NCBI RefSeq assembly: GCF_017313225.1
Contig: NZ_JAFLNE010000002.1
Coordinates: 124,001 to 188,000 of the forward strand
DNA from: Allomuricauda sp. CAU 1633
Lineage (GTDB): Bacteria > Bacteroidota > Bacteroidia > Flavobacteriales > Flavobacteriaceae
Length of the DNA: 64,000 nucleotides
Direction: 5' to 3'
The translations under genes were made by a program, and so were the position numbers. The notes under the pieces were generated by a model. The model saw nothing but the letters and a program-made list of their open reading frames with translations. It was not told the origin of the DNA and did not search any database. Positions 62,510-64,000 of the stretch are shown piece after piece (position 1 is the stretch's first letter; each line of letters opens with the position of its first letter).

Positions 62510-64000
62510 ATGAAAAATATACTAAACAAAGTGACTACACTTAGACTAAGATTTTTGATGCTGTCGGTCAGTGTACTTCTACTACAAATAGGATGTACAG
62601 ACCTTGAGGAAGAAGTTTTTTCCGAAGTGACCGAATCATCCTTCGTGCCAGCAGAGTCAGATATTATTGCTGTAATGGCTTCGGCCTACACCCCCATGCG
62701 TTATGTAATGGGATGGCAAGGCTACTTTGATGTGCAGGAAGAACCAGCCGATATGTTTGTAACACCAACAAGACCTAACGGTTGGGATGACGGTGGAACC
62801 TACAAAAGAATGCACTTCCACGAATGGACCGAGACGCAGTGGCAACCTAGAAACACATGGATTACCTGCTTTAATGGTATCAACAGTGCCAACAGGGTAA
62901 TCCTCCAAATTGAGTCTGGAGAACTGCCCGTTAGTGAAGCGCAAGCTGCTTCAATTGTTGCGGAGATGAGAGCCTTGAGAGCCTTGTATTACTCCATGTT
63001 GGTGGATACACACGGAAACGTGCCAATTATTGCAAGCTACAGTGATGAACTTCCCGTTCAGAGTAGCCGTGCCGAAGTATACAATTTTATCGTTTCAGAA
63101 TTGAACGAGGTTATTCCAAGTCTAACCGAAACTGTAGATCAGTCTACCTACGGTCGTATGACCAAATGGGCGGCCTATCACGTTTTGGCAAGAGTATATT
63201 TGAATGCCGAAGTGTACTCAGGTACTGCGCAATGGGAAAATGTGATTACTGCTTGTGATGAGATTATGGGTAGCGGAGCATACGAACTTTCGTCCAGCTA
63301 TTCAGATATTTTTGCGACTGAAAACCAAGGCAATTCAGAAATGGTTTTTGCTATCCCTTACGATCAAATTTTTGCTGGTCAGTGGAACGCCCACATGAAA
63401 ATGATGAACCCAGAGCACCGATTGGTCTTTGGAATGCAGGCGCAGCCTTGGGGTGGATCTAGCTGTAACCCTCAATTTATTGATAGTTATGAGCCAACTG
63501 ATAATCGTTTGGCCGATACCTGGTTAATGGGTGATCAATTGAGCTATACCGATGGAAGTGTTGTATTTACTTTGGTAAAAGAAATGCCAAGTATTTACGG
63601 ATGCGATTTCACCCAAGGATTCAAATGTGGTAAATACGAAATTGAGCCCGGTGCTACCGGAGGTCTTAGTGTAGATTTCCCATTCTTGAGATATACTGAT
63701 GTTTATATGATGAAGGCCGAAGCTCTTCTTAGAACTGATAGAAGCGACGAAGCTGCTGCCCTTGTTACGCAAGTGCGTATGCGTTCTTTTGATAACCCTG
63801 CTGACGCTACCGTTACAGGAGCTGAGTTGGAAGGAGATACCACAGTACAATACGGAACTTTGGCTGAAGATGGAACCATTGCGGATGCCGGTGACCAATC
63901 CGTTGTGCCTTTCGGACGTTTCTTGGATGAATTGGGCTGGGAGTTTGCCGCCGAGGCCAGAAGAAGAACCGACCTTATCAGATTTGGAGTTTATCAGACC
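62510..64000 (+). CDS. susD: SusD/RagB-like surface lipoprotein (3' end outside window)
   Basis: At least 497 codons, running off the end. Lipoprotein signal ending LLLQIGC (Cys29), then SusD/RagB features: TDLEEEVFSEVTESSF, TPMRYVMGWQGYFDV, NGINSANRVILQI, EMRALRALYYSMLVDTHGNV, and late TPR-like DVYMMKAEALLRTDRSDEAA, VRMRSFDNPA and ELGWEFAAEARRRTDLIRFG. It forms the lid over the SusC channel. The ATG at 62510 lies 11 bases after the SusC stop. Confidence 0.93.
   Translation, partial: MKNILNKVTTLRLRFLMLSVSVLLLQIGCTDLEEEVFSEVTESSFVPAESDIIAVMASAYTPMRYVMGWQGYFDVQEEPADMFVTPTRPNGWDDGGTYKRMHFHEWTETQWQPRNTWITCFNGINSANRVILQIESGELPVSEAQAASIVAEMRALRALYYSMLVDTHGNVPIIASYSDELPVQSSRAEVYNFIVSELNEVIPSLTETVDQSTYGRMTKWAAYHVLARVYLNAEVYSGTAQWENVITACDEIMGSGAYELSSSYSDIFATENQGNSEMVFAIPYDQIFAGQWNAHMKMMNPEHRLVFGMQAQPWGGSSCNPQFIDSYEPTDNRLADTWLMGDQLSYTDGSVVFTLVKEMPSIYGCDFTQGFKCGKYEIEPGATGGLSVDFPFLRYTDVYMMKAEALLRTDRSDEAAALVTQVRMRSFDNPADATVTGAELEGDTTVQYGTLAEDGTIADAGDQSVVPFGRFLDELGWEFAAEARRRTDLIRFGVYQT

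Overview
The window is chromosomal DNA of a member of the Flavobacteriaceae (Bacteroidota), probably a marine Muricauda/Flagellimonas-like organism. The evidence is the gene order secY-infA-rpmJ-rpsM-rpsK-rpsD-rpoA-rplQ followed by carA and eno, the many TonB-dependent/SusC-type receptors, the SusD-like lipoprotein, FecR/ECF-sigma pairs, DUF1343, DUF5916 and CtlX families, and repeated -7 boxes of the Bacteroidota type TAnnTTTG. The genus is an inference; the family-level call is firm. No rRNA, tRNA, CRISPR array, prophage or complete insertion sequence was seen.

Layout. 1-4.4 kb: the distal part of the ribosomal-protein/alpha operon, ending at a strong terminator after rplQ; a heptad-repeat hairpin sits between rpsM and rpsK, and a structured leader candidate lies just before rpsD. 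4.4-10.1 kb: central metabolism (carA, eno, glycogen synthase, citrate synthase), most units closed by clear terminators. 10.1-20.6 kb: accessory genes, including a dimethylargininase-like plus CtlX pair that could run (methyl)arginine to citrulline to ornithine, a BCCT transporter, a large Ig-like lipoprotein and several unknowns, with two blocks of composite palindromic intergenic repeats. 20.7-31.4 kb: argS, a DUF559 nuclease gene bracketed by two-hairpin elements, an ECF sigma/FecR/STN-TonB receptor module with a divergent modular acidic lipoprotein, then ffh and folD. 31.4-44.2 kb: small single genes, among them a HxlR regulator divergent from an alpha/beta hydrolase with two matching operator-like dyads, a HerA-like ATPase, exported RidA, queE, a secreted metalloprotease, NamZ and a LolC/E-like permease. 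44.2-49.2 kb: a cysteine/cystathionine synthase, an M20 peptidase plus aldose-epimerase pair, and a DnaQ-like exonuclease fused to GIY-YIG. 49.2-64 kb: cell-surface genes, namely an outer-membrane beta-barrel receptor, a LytS/LytTR two-component system, a DUF5916 barrel protein, an NTF2-like lipoprotein, an M13 peptidase and a SusC/SusD pair cut by the window end.

Most worth a second look: (i) the DUF559 gene whose first and last codons lie inside paired two-hairpin elements, which looks like a single-gene mobile cassette; (ii) the sigma/anti-sigma/receptor module with its divergent lipoprotein built from four short acidic repeats plus three lipocalin-sized repeats; (iii) the stem-loop upstream of rpsD; (iv) the twin dyads between HxlR and the hydrolase; (v) composite repeats that supply the last codons and stop codon of a neighbouring gene; (vi) several genes whose -7 box ends only 4-6 bases before the ATG, suggesting leaderless messages.
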